A stretch of 64,000 nucleotides of DNA from Streptomyces minutiscleroticus (GCF_014650875.1 NZ_BMVU01000007.1:1-64000), one strand, 5' to 3'; positions 34,921 to 45,785 are shown, numbered from the stretch's first letter. The notes: a model not told the origin generated them from the sequence alone. Numbers and translations are program-made.

Positions 34921-35666
34921 CGGTCCGCGGCGCCGCGGCCTTCCGCGCGCTGCACCACGGGCGGGCGCCCGGCGATCCGCTGGTGCTGCCCGGCCCGTGG
35001 GACGCGGCGAGCGCGCGGGTCCTCGCCGACGCCGGGTTCCCGGCGCTCGCCACTCCGAGCGCCGGGGTCGCCGCGGCGCTCGGGTACGCGGACGGGCGCA
35101 CCCCGCCGGACGAGATGTTCGCGGCGGTGGCCCGGATCGCGCGGGCCGTGGACGTGCCCGTCTCCGCCGACGTCGAGGGCGGCTACGGGCTGCCCCCGAA
35201 GGAGCTGGTCGAGCGGATCCTGGAGGCGGGCGCCGTCGGCTGCAACCTGGAGGACTCCGCTCCGGACGGCACGCTCACCGACCCGCGCCGGCACGCCGAC
35301 CGGCTGGCCGAGGTGCGGGCGGCGGCCGGGGACGCGCTGTTCGTGAACGCCCGCGTGGACACGTACCTGCGTGGGGTCGCCGGCCCCGGGCCCGCCCTGG
35401 AGCGGGCCGCCCTGTACGTCGCGGCCGGCGCCGACTGCGTCTACCCGATCGGCGCGCCGCCGGAGCACCTGCCGCTGCTGCGTGCGGGGATCCAGGGACC
35501 GCTCAACGCCTTCGCCCCCGCCGACGGCGCCTCCGTGGCCGAACTGGGCGCCCTGGGCGCCACCCGGATCACCTTCGGCCCGGGCCTGCTGCGCCGGACG
35601 ACGGCGGCGCTGGCGGACATCGCGGCGGAGTTCGCCCCCGCCGGCCGGGAGGGGCGCCCCGGGTGA
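34917..35666 (+). CDS. Isocitrate lyase/phosphoenolpyruvate mutase family protein
   Basis: The product is 249 residues from the GTG that overlaps the AhpD-like stop. The barrel motifs are LVLPGPWDAASARVLADAGF, VDVPVSADVEGGYG, ILEAGAVGCNLEDS and FVNARVDTYLRG, typical of the oxaloacetate decarboxylase/carboxyvinyl-carboxyphosphonate phosphorylmutase branch that lacks the isocitrate lyase KKCGH motif. Substrate unknown; oxaloacetate or a methylisocitrate-like acid is likely. The link to a MocR regulator and an AhpD-like protein is a recurrent actinobacterial combination, but its pathway is undefined. Confidence 0.85.
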   Translation: MTVRGAAAFRALHHGRAPGDPLVLPGPWDAASARVLADAGFPALATPSAGVAAALGYADGRTPPDEMFAAVARIARAVDVPVSADVEGGYGLPPKELVERILEAGAVGCNLEDSAPDGTLTDPRRHADRLAEVRAAAGDALFVNARVDTYLRGVAGPGPALERAALYVAAGADCVYPIGAPPEHLPLLRAGIQGPLNAFAPADGASVAELGALGATRITFGPGLLRRTTAALADIAAEFAPAGREGRPG

Positions 35667-35838
35667 CCGGGAGGAGTCCCCCGGCGGCCGGACGGACCAG
35701 GACGCGCCGCGCCGGACGGCGGCGGCACCGGCGGGTCCGGCACGCGGGCCGGACCGGCGTGGTGCCCCGCGGGACCCTGGCCGCACCGTCCGTGCGGCGG
35801 GCCGGCCGGGGCGCCGGACCGGCCCTGCCGTGCCGTGC

Positions 35839-37350
35839 TCAGCCGGCGAACCACCGCACCGGCCCCGGTGCCAGGTTCTGGTAGACGTGCTTGGTCTCGC
35901 GGTACTCGGCGAGGCCCGCCGGGCCGAGTTCGCGGCCGACGCCGCTCCTGCCGAAGCCGCCCCACTCCGCCTGCGGCAGGTAGGGGTGGAAGTCGTTGAT
36001 CCACACCGTGCCGTGGCGCAGCCGTCCGGCGACCCGCCGGGCGCGCCCCGCGTCGGCGGTCCAGACGGCTCCCGCGAGCCCGTACTCGGTGTCGTTGGCG
36101 AGCGCGACCGCCTCGTCCTCGGTGCGGAAGGTCTCCACGGTCAGCACGGGCCCGAAGACCTCCTCGCGGACGACGCGCATGCCGCGGTGGCAGTGGTCGA
36201 GCACGGTCGGCTCGTAGAAGTAGCCGGTGGCGGGCCGGACGCCGGAGGGCCCGGGCCGCCCGCCGCCGGAGCGCAGCACGGCGCCCTCCGCGAGCGCCGA
36301 GGCGACGTACTCCTCGGTCCTCTCCCGCTGCCGCGCGGAGACGAGCGGGCCGCACTCGACGCCCTTCTCCGTGCCGCGGCCGAGCCTGATGCGGCCCGCG
36401 CGGCGGGCGAGCTCGGCGACGAAGCGCTCGCGCACCGGCTCCTCGACGATGAGCCGGGACCCGGCGGAGCAGACCTGCCCGCTGTGCATGAAGGCGGCGT
36501 TGAGTGCCTGGTCGACGGCGGTGTCGAAGCCCTCCGCGGTGGCGCAGGCGTCGGCGAAGACGACGTTGGGGTTCTTGCCGCCGAGTTCGAGGGCGACCTT
36601 CTTCACGCCCGCCGCCGCGGCCCGCGCGACCTTCGTGCCGCTGGCCAGGCCGCCGGTGAAGGAGACGAGGTCGACGTCGGGGTGCTCGGCGAGCCGGGCG
36701 CCGACCGGGTCCCCGGGCCCGGTCACGATGTTGGCGACGCCGGCCGGCAGCCCCGCCTCCGCGAGCAGCGCGACGAGCGCCACCGTGGTCAGCGGGGTGA
36801 TCTCGCTCGGCTTGAGCACGAAGGTGTTCCCGGCCGCGAGCGCCGGGGCGACCTTCCAGCTCGCCTGCAGGAGCGGGTAGTTCCAGGGCGTGATCAGCGA
36901 GCAGACGCCGACGGGCTCGTGCACGACCACGCTGTGCACGTCGGGCGAGCCCGCGTCGACGACCCGGCCCGCCCCCTCCCCCGCCACCAGGTCGGCGAAG
37001 TAGCGGAAGGCGTCGGCCACGCAGTCGACGTCCACGCGCCCCTCCTCGAGGGTCTTGCCCGTGTCCCGGCTCTCCAGGAGGGCGAGTTCCTCGCGGTCGC
37101 GGACGAGCAGGCCGGCGACGCGGCGCAGCAGCGCGGCGCGTTCGGCGACGGGCGTGCGCGGCCACGCCCCCGCGTCGAACGCCCGCCGTGCGGCCGCCAC
37201 CGCGAGGTCCGCGTCGCGCTCGTCGCCCTCGGCGACGGTGGCGAAGGGCCCGGCGTCCGCCGGGTCGAGGATCTCGCGCGTGGCCCCGGAGACGGCGGCC
37301 CGCCACTCCCCGTCCACGTGGATGGTCTTCTGCGTCTGGTGTCCCGGCAT
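35839..37350 (-). CDS. Aldehyde dehydrogenase, betaine/aminoaldehyde type
   Basis: This 503-residue NAD(P)-dependent enzyme has ITPWNYPLLQASWKVAPALA, FTGGLASGTKVARAAA, VALELGGKNPNVVFADAC (catalytic Glu) and the nucleophile in SGQVCSAGSRLIVEE. The end, AEWGGFGRSGVGRELGPAGL and EYRETKHVYQNL, resembles BetB-type betaine aldehyde dehydrogenases. It would oxidise an aldehyde to its acid in the cytoplasm. No choline oxidase or transporter is adjacent, so the substrate is open. The start ATG has only a distant GGGAAGG site. Confidence 0.9.
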   Translation of the reverse strand: MPGHQTQKTIHVDGEWRAAVSGATREILDPADAGPFATVAEGDERDADLAVAAARRAFDAGAWPRTPVAERAALLRRVAGLLVRDREELALLESRDTGKTLEEGRVDVDCVADAFRYFADLVAGEGAGRVVDAGSPDVHSVVVHEPVGVCSLITPWNYPLLQASWKVAPALAAGNTFVLKPSEITPLTTVALVALLAEAGLPAGVANIVTGPGDPVGARLAEHPDVDLVSFTGGLASGTKVARAAAAGVKKVALELGGKNPNVVFADACATAEGFDTAVDQALNAAFMHSGQVCSAGSRLIVEEPVRERFVAELARRAGRIRLGRGTEKGVECGPLVSARQRERTEEYVASALAEGAVLRSGGGRPGPSGVRPATGYFYEPTVLDHCHRGMRVVREEVFGPVLTVETFRTEDEAVALANDTEYGLAGAVWTADAGRARRVAGRLRHGTVWINDFHPYLPQAEWGGFGRSGVGRELGPAGLAEYRETKHVYQNLAPGPVRWFAG

Positions 37351-37562
37351 GATCGGTCGTGTGCCTTCCCTTCTTCTCTCGGCACCGCCGCGCGGAACCG
37401 CAAGCCCCCGCGCGGAGGTGCCGGGCGCCTGCCCGGACGCCGTCGCCTCATGCGCACCGGCGCCGTCGCCTCATGCGCACCGGGCGGCGGGAAGCACGCC
37501 GCGTCATCGGCCGACGGGCCGGGCCGCGCCCGGGCGGACGCCCGGCCCGCCGCCCGTCCGGA

Positions 37563-37901
37563 TCAGCCCGTCCGGTGGGCCTCCGCCTCCTTGGTCAGCC
37601 GGACCGCCTGGAGCAGCGAGAGGCCGGGAACCGCCTCGCGCAGCGCCTTCACCGCGGGAACCGAGTCGTACGGGCCCTCGACACCGGCGGCCGCGAGCCG
37701 GTCCCGCGTCCAGCGCGCCCGCAGCTCGGCGTCGGAGGCGCCGGCCGCCTCCGCGACGAGCGCGACGGCGCGCTCCAGGCCCGGCCGCTCCTCGGGGCCC
37801 GCCTCGGCGAGCGCCCTGCGGACGCTCGCGGCGATGACGTCCGCCTCGCGCAGGACCAGGACGTCGGATTCCGTTTCCGTCTGCTTGCCACGTCCGAACA
37901 T
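37563..37901 (-). CDS. Small unknown acidic protein
   Basis: The 112-residue protein starts MFGRGKQTETESDVLVLREAD. It is helical and acidic, with no signal or membrane segment. The C-terminal stretch VKALREAVPGLSLLQAVRLTK is reminiscent of the C-terminal helix pair of ribosomal protein bL12, a resemblance seen in several actinobacterial small proteins, but I would not assign a function on it. It is isolated from its neighbours by more than 70 bp on each side. Confidence 0.6.
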   Translation of the reverse strand: MFGRGKQTETESDVLVLREADVIAASVRRALAEAGPEERPGLERAVALVAEAAGASDAELRARWTRDRLAAAGVEGPYDSVPAVKALREAVPGLSLLQAVRLTKEAEAHRTG

Positions 37902-37974
37902 GGACCCATGGTGGTCCGGCGCCGCCCCGCGTTCCAGGGAGTTGAGGGACTTCTGAGGAGCGCGCCTTCGCGGG

Positions 37975-38760
37975 TCAGCCGCCGCCCGGCGCCGGGCACT
38001 GGGTGTCCGGCGGGCAGAACCAGTCCAGCGCCGTGTCCACGAGCCTGCGTTCGTCCTCGCGGCCGCCCGCGTCCGGGCCGTAGCCGGCGATCGCGTAGAC
38101 GCGGTGGTCCACGGACTCGAAGCGGTGGTCGACGACGTGCCACGGCCCCACGTCCGGCTCTCCCTTGAGGGAGTCGGCGAGGTATTCGAAGCGGACGGCC
38201 GCGAGGCCGTCCCGGCCGGCGTCCTCCCGGGCGAGCTCCTCGAAGCCCCGCGGCTTGGGGACGGCGTCGGACAGGTACAGCTCGACCGACTCGTCCGGGG
38301 TGGCCTCCTCCACCTGGTAGACCTGCAGCCTCCGGGTGCCGTCCGGGCTGCGGTAGTGGACGACGTCGAACCCGAAGGCCGCGTCGGTCGTCCCTCGGTC
38401 CCAGCCCTCCGGCACGGCGACGCGGAAGCCCTCGGGGTCCTGCACGGCCTCGTAGCCGGCGGGCGGGGCGGCCGGGGAGGAGGGCGACGGGCCCTCCGTG
38501 GTGCCGCCCGGATCCGGTTCGTCCGGGCCCGGCGCGTCCGTGGCGGTGTTCTCCAGCACCACGAACCATCCCCTCGTCCCCGGCTCGTCCTTCCAGCCCA
38601 GCGCCCACGTGCCGAAGGCGAGTCCGCAGACGGCGAGGACGGTGACGGCGCCGCGCAGCGCGTGGCGCTGGCGGGCCGCGTCGCGCCGGTGCAGCTCGGC
38701 GACGCGCCGCTCCTGCTCCGGTCCCACCCACTCCTGGCGGTCCGCGTCGAAGACCCTCAC
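37975..38760 (-). CDS. Single-pass membrane protein with extracytoplasmic domain
   Basis: The product is 261 residues from the GTG at 38760, behind GGGAGGG. Cytoplasmic residues 1-35 (VRVFDADRQEWVGPEQERR) precede one transmembrane helix (AVTVLAVCGLAFGTWALGW). After a Pro/Ser linker comes a folded domain with YEAVQDPEGFRVAVPEGWDR, VVHYRSPDGTRRLQVYQVEE and ADSLKGEPDVGPWHVVDHRF, ending in a Cys pair (FCPPDTQC). This resembles the soluble sensing domains attached to some Streptomyces kinases. It is the third gene of a module with the two genes upstream (26 bp gap). Confidence 0.65.
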   Translation of the reverse strand: MRVFDADRQEWVGPEQERRVAELHRRDAARQRHALRGAVTVLAVCGLAFGTWALGWKDEPGTRGWFVVLENTATDAPGPDEPDPGGTTEGPSPSSPAAPPAGYEAVQDPEGFRVAVPEGWDRGTTDAAFGFDVVHYRSPDGTRRLQVYQVEEATPDESVELYLSDAVPKPRGFEELAREDAGRDGLAAVRFEYLADSLKGEPDVGPWHVVDHRFESVDHRVYAIAGYGPDAGGREDERRLVDTALDWFCPPDTQCPAPGGG

Positions 38761-38786
38761 GATCCCTGCCCTCCCGGAGTGGATCC

Positions 38787-39179
38787 TCAGCCCATGACCT
38801 GGGCGATCGCCTGGATGACTGCGGTCACGGACGCGGCGGTCGCGGCGGCGGGACCGTAGGCCGCGAGCCGGCCCAGCAGCGGTCCGAGACGGCCGCGGTC
38901 GGCGGCCCCGCCGGAGGTGATCTCCCCCTCCACGCGCGCCAGTTCGTCGTCCAGCGCGGTGTCCTCGCCCGTGCGGTCCCGCTCGGCCAGCTCGCCGCGC
39001 AGCCTCCGTACGGCGTCGAGCAACTGCTGCTGCGCGGGGTCCGGGCCGTTGTGATGGGTGACGCTCGTCGCCCGGCCGTGCGAGCCCGTGGCGATCGCGC
39101 CGCCGCTCATGCTGCCGATGCTGATGCCGACCCGGTCCTCGCCGCCGCGCTCGTCCCCGTCGCCGTCCGTGCCGCTCAT
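38787..39179 (-). CDS. Small protein with SGGA(I/V)ATG motif
   Basis: The 130-residue product has an acidic N-terminus followed by ISIGSMSGGAIATGSHGRAT (residues 19-38), then a helical, charged middle (LLDAVRRLRGELAERDR) and a C-terminal Ala-rich hydrophobic helix (YGPAAATAASVTAVIQAIAQ). The Gly-rich motif is repeated almost exactly in the last 25 residues of the large membrane protein encoded just upstream. Its start overlaps that gene's stop (ATGA). I know of no confirmed function; the motif may be an interaction peptide or small-ligand loop. Confidence 0.65.
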   Translation of the reverse strand: MSGTDGDGDERGGEDRVGISIGSMSGGAIATGSHGRATSVTHHNGPDPAQQQLLDAVRRLRGELAERDRTGEDTALDDELARVEGEITSGGAADRGRLGPLLGRLAAYGPAAATAASVTAVIQAIAQVMG

Positions 39180-40930
39180 GACGTGCTCCTCTCCGTGTGC
39201 GTGGCCTGGCCGTGGGTGCCGGTGGCGACCGCGCCGCCGGACATCTCCTCGATGTAGACGCCGCTGTTGTGGATGGTGGTGATGTGCTGCTCCAGGCGGT
39301 CGGTGCGGTAGCCGTGGGCGTGCAGGGCGTCGCGCACGCCCTCGCCGATGCGGTCCTGGAGGGTCCGGATGTAGCGGGTGACGTCCATCTCCTGGAAGAG
39401 GGAGAGCTCCTGCGTGCTCGCCAGCTCGCGCAGCGAGACCGCCGGCGCGTCCGGTGCGGCCCGCTCGGGGCGGTCCTGCCACACCCGGAGCACCGAGCGC
39501 AGCGTGCCGAGGGCGGCGACGCCCAGCGACACCCCGGCCGAGGGCCCGTCGACGAGCGCGCGGACCGCCTCGCGCAGCGGTCCCGCCGGCTCCCCCTCCA
39601 CGAGCGCGTCCACCTCCCGGAACGCGGGCACGACCGGCCCGAGCACGTGGGGGACGACCTCCAGGACGAGCATGCCGCCCTGGGTGTGCACCCGGACCAG
39701 CAGCGACACGACGACCTGCTCGTCCCAGGCGCCGACCCGCACCCGCAGGAAGTGGCGGCGGGCCTCGCCGCCCTCACCGGCCGCCTCGGCCAGGTGCCGC
39801 TCGACCTGTTCCCGTCCGTAGACGCCCGCGCCGCTCCCGTCCCCCGGGCCCAGCGGCTCGTCCCGGCCCACGCCGGCCGGGAGGTACACGAACTCCTCGA
39901 CCTCCAGCGCGCGCAGCCGGTCCCGGACGCCGTCGCCTGCGGACGCCCGCAGGTCCCGCAGGCGCGGCTCGATCATGTCGATGATTTGGCGCGCGGTGAG
40001 GAGCGCCGCCCCCGGGGGCCGCTGCCCTGGCACGGCCGCGAGGCTCTTCTCCGGCTGGTTCCGCGGCTGCAGTTCGAGCACGACCGACCAGGGCTTGCGC
40101 GGTGTCCCGGCGCCGATGAAGGGGCGGTTGACGTCGTAGAGGGTGAGCGAGGCGTCCTGCTCGCGGCGGATGCGCTCGCGCAGCCGGGCGTACCGGGCGG
40201 GCAGCGCGGGCTGCTCCGCGGCGGCGAACGCCCGCCGGGCCAGGGTGGCGCGCAGCGTCCCCTGCCGTACGGAGCGGTGGCGCCAGACGACCGTCGCCAG
40301 CAGCAGCGGGAAGAGCACCGGGTACGGCGTGTCCGTGACCGCGTGGAGGGCGAACCACCAGTACCGCAGGGCGAGCACCCAGACGGCCGCCGTGAACAGT
40401 TGCCCGAAGTACCGCCGCACCCACGCCAGGGGCGCGGGCAGCGTCACGCGCCGCAGCACCGCGGTGTCCGTGCCCCGGCCGGAGACCGTCCGCGCGCTCC
40501 ACAGCAGCAGCGCGACCAGGGCGTAGGACACCGCCCACCGGCCCGGCACCACGTCGCCGAACGGGAGGGCCGGCCCGGGTCCGTCCGGCCGGAGGGGGAG
40601 CAGGAGCACGTCCCCGAGGGAGAGTCCCGCGTCGCCGCCGTAGGCGTCCTCCAGCGCGTCCCGGGCCATGACCGCGTCGGCGGCGAGGAACCCGGCCCAC
40701 ACGGCGAGCAGCAGCAGCGCCGTGCGCACCTCCTCGCGCCGGGCGTGCAGCGCGTGCGCGAGGACGGGCAGGACGTCGGCGCCGAACTGCGGCGCCACCG
40801 GGCGCTCGGCGTGCCCGACGAGTTCGTCGATCACCCGCCGGCGGAAGACCGCGTCCAGATGGGTTCCCGCGCACAGCAGCCGGGTGGCCTCCGTGCGGCC
40901 GCCCCGCCGCGTCGACGGTTCGTCGTCCAT
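39176..40930 (-). CDS. Large polytopic membrane protein with C-terminal SGGAVATG motif
   Basis: The product has 584 residues. Cytoplasmic N-terminal 70 residues are followed by membrane helices at about residues 71-90 (ALLLLAVWAGFLAADAV), 130-150 (AVSYALVALLLWSA) and two near 180-220 (FTAAVWVLALRYWWF). A soluble C-terminal half of about 350 residues follows, with YDVNRPFIGAGTPRKPWSVV, FVYLPAGVG and DVTRYIRTLQDRIGEGVRDAL. The last 25 residues hold GVYIEEMSGGAVATGTHGQA. I do not recognise the family. The 584-residue length and the coupled small gene suggest a dedicated membrane complex. Confidence 0.65.
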   Translation of the reverse strand: MDDEPSTRRGGRTEATRLLCAGTHLDAVFRRRVIDELVGHAERPVAPQFGADVLPVLAHALHARREEVRTALLLLAVWAGFLAADAVMARDALEDAYGGDAGLSLGDVLLLPLRPDGPGPALPFGDVVPGRWAVSYALVALLLWSARTVSGRGTDTAVLRRVTLPAPLAWVRRYFGQLFTAAVWVLALRYWWFALHAVTDTPYPVLFPLLLATVVWRHRSVRQGTLRATLARRAFAAAEQPALPARYARLRERIRREQDASLTLYDVNRPFIGAGTPRKPWSVVLELQPRNQPEKSLAAVPGQRPPGAALLTARQIIDMIEPRLRDLRASAGDGVRDRLRALEVEEFVYLPAGVGRDEPLGPGDGSGAGVYGREQVERHLAEAAGEGGEARRHFLRVRVGAWDEQVVVSLLVRVHTQGGMLVLEVVPHVLGPVVPAFREVDALVEGEPAGPLREAVRALVDGPSAGVSLGVAALGTLRSVLRVWQDRPERAAPDAPAVSLRELASTQELSLFQEMDVTRYIRTLQDRIGEGVRDALHAHGYRTDRLEQHITTIHNSGVYIEEMSGGAVATGTHGQATHTERSTS

Positions 40931-41058
40931 GCTCTCCCGGCACCCCCGTTGCCGTCGGTCGGCTCGTCCGGCCGGACATGTGGCCGAATTCCCCTGCAGT
41001 GAAGGGAAGTTGACGTTAGCGGAGGGGCAGGTCGGATGCGAGGGGCGGGACGGAAAGA

Positions 41059-41082
41059 CCCCCGGATCGGTGAATCCGGGGG
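41059..41082. terminator. Second hairpin beyond mdh
   Basis: CCCCCGGAT (41059-41067) and its exact complement (41074-41082) with a 6-nt loop form a 9-bp stem, directly beyond the stronger hairpin at 41094-41130. Confidence 0.55.
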
Positions 41083-41093
41083 CGGGGGAGACA

Positions 41094-41130
41094 CGCGGGC
41101 CCGCACGGCGTGCCGCCGTGCGGGCCCGCG
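41094..41130. terminator. Terminator of mdh
   Basis: A perfect 17-bp stem (41094-41110 and 41114-41130) with a 3-nt loop begins about 30 bp downstream of the mdh stop. Confidence 0.8.
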
Positions 41131-41161
41131 GACGGCCGGGACGGGGCCCCGGCCGCGCGGC

Positions 41162-42620
<1,459 letters not shown>

Positions 42621-43760
42621 CTACTTCGTGCAGCCCTGGCGGCCGTTCTGCAGGAACGCGCAGGCGTTCGCGTCGCCCGCGTCCTTCACCGCGACCATCG
42701 GGGTGTAGGCGTCGGTGGCGTTCTCGACCTTGCCGCGCTGCGCCTCGGCGCCGTCCGCCGTCACCCGGACCTCGTCGCCCAAGGCGGCCTGCGTGATGCG
42801 CGCCCAGGCGGCCTCGCAGGTCTCGCTGTAGCGGACCTCGACGACGGCCGTGCCGACGGTGACGCTGCCGGCGGTGGTGGCCAGGTCGCCGCCGCAGCCC
42901 ATCTTCTCGGGGTCCTGGCCCGTGCAGTCCGCGCCGCTGCACTCGACCCCGGCGGGCAGCTTCCTGCTCGCGGTCGGGGACGGGCTCGGATCGGCCTCGC
43001 TCTTCGTGCCGCCGCCCGCGGTCAGGTAGACGGCGAGCGCGACGACGACGAGCGCGCCCACGACACCCGCGACGAACATGCTCACGCGCCGCTTGCCCCC
43101 GTCGCCCTGCGGCGGCTCCGGCCGTGCGGCGGGCCGCGCGTCCCGGGGCGGCGTCCCGCCCGGCGGCCGGCCCTGGTGCGTGACGTAGGGCGGCGGGGCG
43201 ACGGCCGGACCGCCCGGCGGCTGGACGGGGACGCCCCAGCTGCCCACGCCCGCGCGCGCCGCGGCGGGCCCGTGCTCCCCGGGCACGCCGGTGCGACCGG
43301 CCCGCTCCTCGCCCGGCTGCGGTCCCTGCGGCGGCACCGCCGGCGCCGTCCCCGCGGCGCCGGGAGCGGCCGCGCCGCCGCCCTTGCGTCCGCCGCGCAC
43401 CTCCCCGGCCCGCGTCGGCCCGGTCTCTCCCAGCGCGGCCCGCGCCTGGGAGATCCGGATGGCCTCCATGGTCATGTCGTGGCGCATCTCCGAGCGGCTC
43501 CACGCGCGCTCGGCCAGCTCCCACATCGTCGTCAGGTGGACGGGGTTGGTGCCGGTCACCTCGGCCAGCGCGACGATCGCCCCCTTGGGCGCCAGCAGCC
43601 GTCCGTTGAGATAACGCTCCCAGGACGTCTTGCTGTAGCCGGTGCGGTCGGCGACCGCGGCGATGCTCAGCCCGCTGCGGTCGACGAGCCGCCGCAGCTG
43701 GCCGGCGAACTCCTTGAGCTGCGGATCGAGTTCGTCGGGCAAGGCCTTCCAACGAGGCAC
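42621..43760 (-). CDS. XRE-type HTH protein with transmembrane segment and DUF2690 domain
   Basis: The product is 379 residues from the GTG at 43760, behind a good GGAGG. The N-terminal HTH is clear (LKEFAGQLRRLVDRSGLSIA, AVADRTGYSKTSWERYLNGR), followed by a Gly/Pro/Arg-rich linker to about residue 240, one transmembrane helix (VSMFVAGVVGALVVVALAVYL), and an extracytoplasmic DUF2690 domain whose Cys residues (ECSGADCTGQDPEKMGC, SETCEAAW, NACAFLQ, RQGC) probably pair in disulfides. The layout suits a membrane-linked regulator that reads an external signal. Such proteins are widespread in Streptomyces; their targets are unknown. Confidence 0.88.
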   Translation of the reverse strand: MPRWKALPDELDPQLKEFAGQLRRLVDRSGLSIAAVADRTGYSKTSWERYLNGRLLAPKGAIVALAEVTGTNPVHLTTMWELAERAWSRSEMRHDMTMEAIRISQARAALGETGPTRAGEVRGGRKGGGAAAPGAAGTAPAVPPQGPQPGEERAGRTGVPGEHGPAAARAGVGSWGVPVQPPGGPAVAPPPYVTHQGRPPGGTPPRDARPAARPEPPQGDGGKRRVSMFVAGVVGALVVVALAVYLTAGGGTKSEADPSPSPTASRKLPAGVECSGADCTGQDPEKMGCGGDLATTAGSVTVGTAVVEVRYSETCEAAWARITQAALGDEVRVTADGAEAQRGKVENATDAYTPMVAVKDAGDANACAFLQNGRQGCTK

Positions 43761-44131
43761 TGCTTCCCCCCTCCTCTTCCCCCGGTACGTGCCGGCTTCT
43801 CCCCCGCCCGCGCCGCCCTCCGGCCGGCTCCCGTCCGGCCGTCCAGAGGGATGCGTCCGACCGGGGTCCCGGTTCCCGGGGCGGGGTCGCGAAAGCGTTC
43901 GGGGCGCGGGCCTGCACGGTCGCACGCCCGCTGGTTCGCGGTCCAGTCTCCACCGGCGCCCACCGCGTCCGACCTGCGCCCCCGGCCCGCGCACCGGACG
44001 TACCGGACCGTCCGGATTGCCCACGTCGGCCCCGGTGCCGACGGTGATCCACGCACATCGCGGAACTTGTCGACACATCGATACAGAAGGGCCGCACGTC
44101 CGGTCCCGCCGGTCCCGTACGCCTTCACCGG

Positions 44132-44175
44132 CCCCTTCCGTACACCCTCACCGCCCCTTCCGTACACCCTCGCCG
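44132..44175. repeat. Two 22-bp direct repeats
   Basis: CCCCTTCCGTACACCCTCAC plus CG (44132-44153) is repeated at 44154-44175 with one difference; a partial third copy (CCTCTTCCGTGCGC) follows. Confidence 0.7.
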
Positions 44176-44370
44176 GCCTCTTCCGTGCGCGGCGACGGGA
44201 ACCGCCGGAGCCCGCGCCCGCCGGGGAGCGCCCCCGCTGGGGGACGCCGGGGAGGCGGGAAGCGGACGGCAGGCGAGTCGACGGGGGTGTTCCGGAACGG
44301 TCACTTCCGTGCCACGGCGGGCGGACAGCCCTCGAAACCACCCGGCGCGTCCGCGACCCTTGATCCGAGG

Positions 44371-44408
44371 CGGCGCCCGTCCTCACTCGGGGGAGTGGGC
44401 GGGCGCCG
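44371..44408 (-). terminator. Terminator of the folD-DUF3017 operon
   Basis: CGGCGCCCG (44371-44379) pairs with 44400-44408, with further pairing (CACT/AGTG) inside the loop; the hairpin starts 20 bp beyond the DUF3017 stop. Confidence 0.6.
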
Positions 44409-44428
44409 TCGCTCCGTTCCGGGCGCCG

Positions 44429-44941
44429 TCAGGTCCGGATCGTGAAGTGGAGCGTGTCGTCCAGGAACGGGATCTCCAGCAGCGGCTTGGGCTGCGCCAT
44501 CAGCGCGAGCAGCACGATGGCGAGGCCCAGCACGCCGTACGTGATCATGTCCGTGAAGCGCGAGCGGACCGCGAGCATGCCCACGTCGGGCAGCGCCCAG
44601 CGCAGCACGGCGCCCGCCAGCAGGGAGAGCCCGATCAGCACCGTGCCGACGCGGAACACGTCCAGCGCGGTGAGCAGCAGGCCGAGGCCGACGCCCGACA
44701 GCACGGTCAGCACGGGCCACTGCCGGGCGGGCGCCGGGGCGTCGCCGGGGGCCGCGCGGCCACCGCCCTCGGGCCGCGCGGTGTCCCGGGTGAAGAGCGG
44801 GAACCGGCGCGTGACGCGGCGCGGTCTGCCCTGCGCGTCGGGCGCGCTGATCGCGTCCTCGGCGACCGGCTCGACGAACTCCTCGGGGTCCCGGCCGGAC
44901 TCCCGCCCGGCCTCCTGCCGCGGCGTGCTCTCAGCCGACAC
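44429..44941 (-). CDS. DUF3017 membrane protein
   Basis: The product is 170 residues from the GTG at 44941. A charged cytoplasmic N-terminus (residues 1-70, including [15 protein letters not shown]) is followed by three membrane helices: [39 protein letters not shown] and [20 protein letters not shown]3017 is found almost only in actinobacteria, usually next to folD; no activity is known. The start lies within folD (11-bp overlap), so translation is coupled. Confidence 0.85.
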   Translation of the reverse strand: MSAESTPRQEAGRESGRDPEEFVEPVAEDAISAPDAQGRPRRVTRRFPLFTRDTARPEGGGRAAPGDAPAPARQWPVLTVLSGVGLGLLLTALDVFRVGTVLIGLSLLAGAVLRWALPDVGMLAVRSRFTDMITYGVLGLAIVLLALMAQPKPLLEIPFLDDTLHFTIRT

Positions 44942-45785
44942 TGCGTTCCGCCGCCTCGACCACGTTGACCAGCAGCTGGGCCCGGGTCATGGGGCCGACG
45001 CCGCCGGGGTTGGGCGAGAGGAAGCCGGCCACCTCGGCGACGTCCGGGTGCACGTCGCCGACGATCTTCCCCTCGGCGTTGCGCGAGACGCCGACGTCGA
45101 GGACGGCGGCGCCCGGCTTGACGTCCTCGGCGCGGATCAGGTGCGGGGAGCCGGCGGCGGCGACGATGATGTCGGCCCGCCTCAGGTGCGCGGACAGGTC
45201 GCGGGTGCCGGTGTGGCACTGCGTCACCGTGGCGTTCTCGGAGCGGCGCGTGAGCAGCAGCGGCATCGGGCGGCCGATGGTCACGCCGCGGCCGACGACC
45301 ACGACCTCGGCGCCCTTGGTCTCCACGCCGTAGCGGCGCAGGAGGGTGAGGACGCCGTTGGGGGTGCAGGGCAGCGGGGCCGGCTCGTTGAGCACGAGGC
45401 GGCCGAGGTTCATCGGGTGCAGGCCGTCCGCGTCCTTGTCCGGGTCCATCAGCTCCAGGATGCGGTTCTCGTCGATGCCCTTGGGCAGCGGCAGCTGGAC
45501 GATGTAACCGGTGCAGGCGGGGTCCTCGTTGAGCTCGCGGACGACCGCCTCGATCTCCTCCTGCGTGGCGGTCGCGGGCAGTTCGCGCTGGATGGAGGCG
45601 ATGCCGACCTGGGCGCAGTCGCGGTGCTTGCCCGCGACGTACTTCTGGCTGCCGGGGTCGTCGCCGACCAGGATCGTGCCGAGGCCGGGCGTGACGCCCT
45701 TCTCCTTCAGCGCCGCCACGCGGACGGTCAGATCGGACTTGATCGCGGCTGCGGTGGCCTTGCCATCGAGAATCTGGGCGGTCAT
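44931..45785 (-). CDS. folD: Methylenetetrahydrofolate dehydrogenase/cyclohydrolase
   Basis: This 284-residue bifunctional enzyme converts 5,10-methylene-THF to 10-formyl-THF, the donor for PurN and PurH encoded downstream. Motifs include [15 protein letters not shown] with the catalytic Lys, [38 protein letters not shown] and [18 protein letters not shown]. The length is standard. A poly-G-rich ribosome site (GGGGGAC) precedes the ATG. It is the first gene of a two-gene operon with DUF3017. Confidence 0.96.
   Translation of the reverse strand: MTAQILDGKATAAAIKSDLTVRVAALKEKGVTPGLGTILVGDDPGSQKYVAGKHRDCAQVGIASIQRELPATATQEEIEAVVRELNEDPACTGYIVQLPLPKGIDENRILELMDPDKDADGLHPMNLGRLVLNEPAPLPCTPNGVLTLLRRYGVETKGAEVVVVGRGVTIGRPMPLLLTRRSENATVTQCHTGTRDLSAHLRRADIIVAAAGSPHLIRAEDVKPGAAVLDVGVSRNAEGKIVGDVHPDVAEVAGFLSPNPGGVGPMTRAQLLVNVVEAAERSVG

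Larger units (their letters stand above)
43761..44428. other. 668-bp gap between the HTH/DUF2690 gene and the folD operon
   Basis: No supported gene. The right end holds the terminator of the folD-DUF3017 operon (44371-44408), and 44132-44175 carries a 22-bp tandem repeat. A relatively AT-rich segment near 44050-44095 (CACATCGCGGAACTTGTC) is a promoter candidate for the HTH gene. Confidence 0.5.

Noticed and set aside
34917..35666. True isocitrate lyase
   Set aside because: The KKCGH active-site motif is absent; the protein belongs to the shorter PEP-mutase-like branch.
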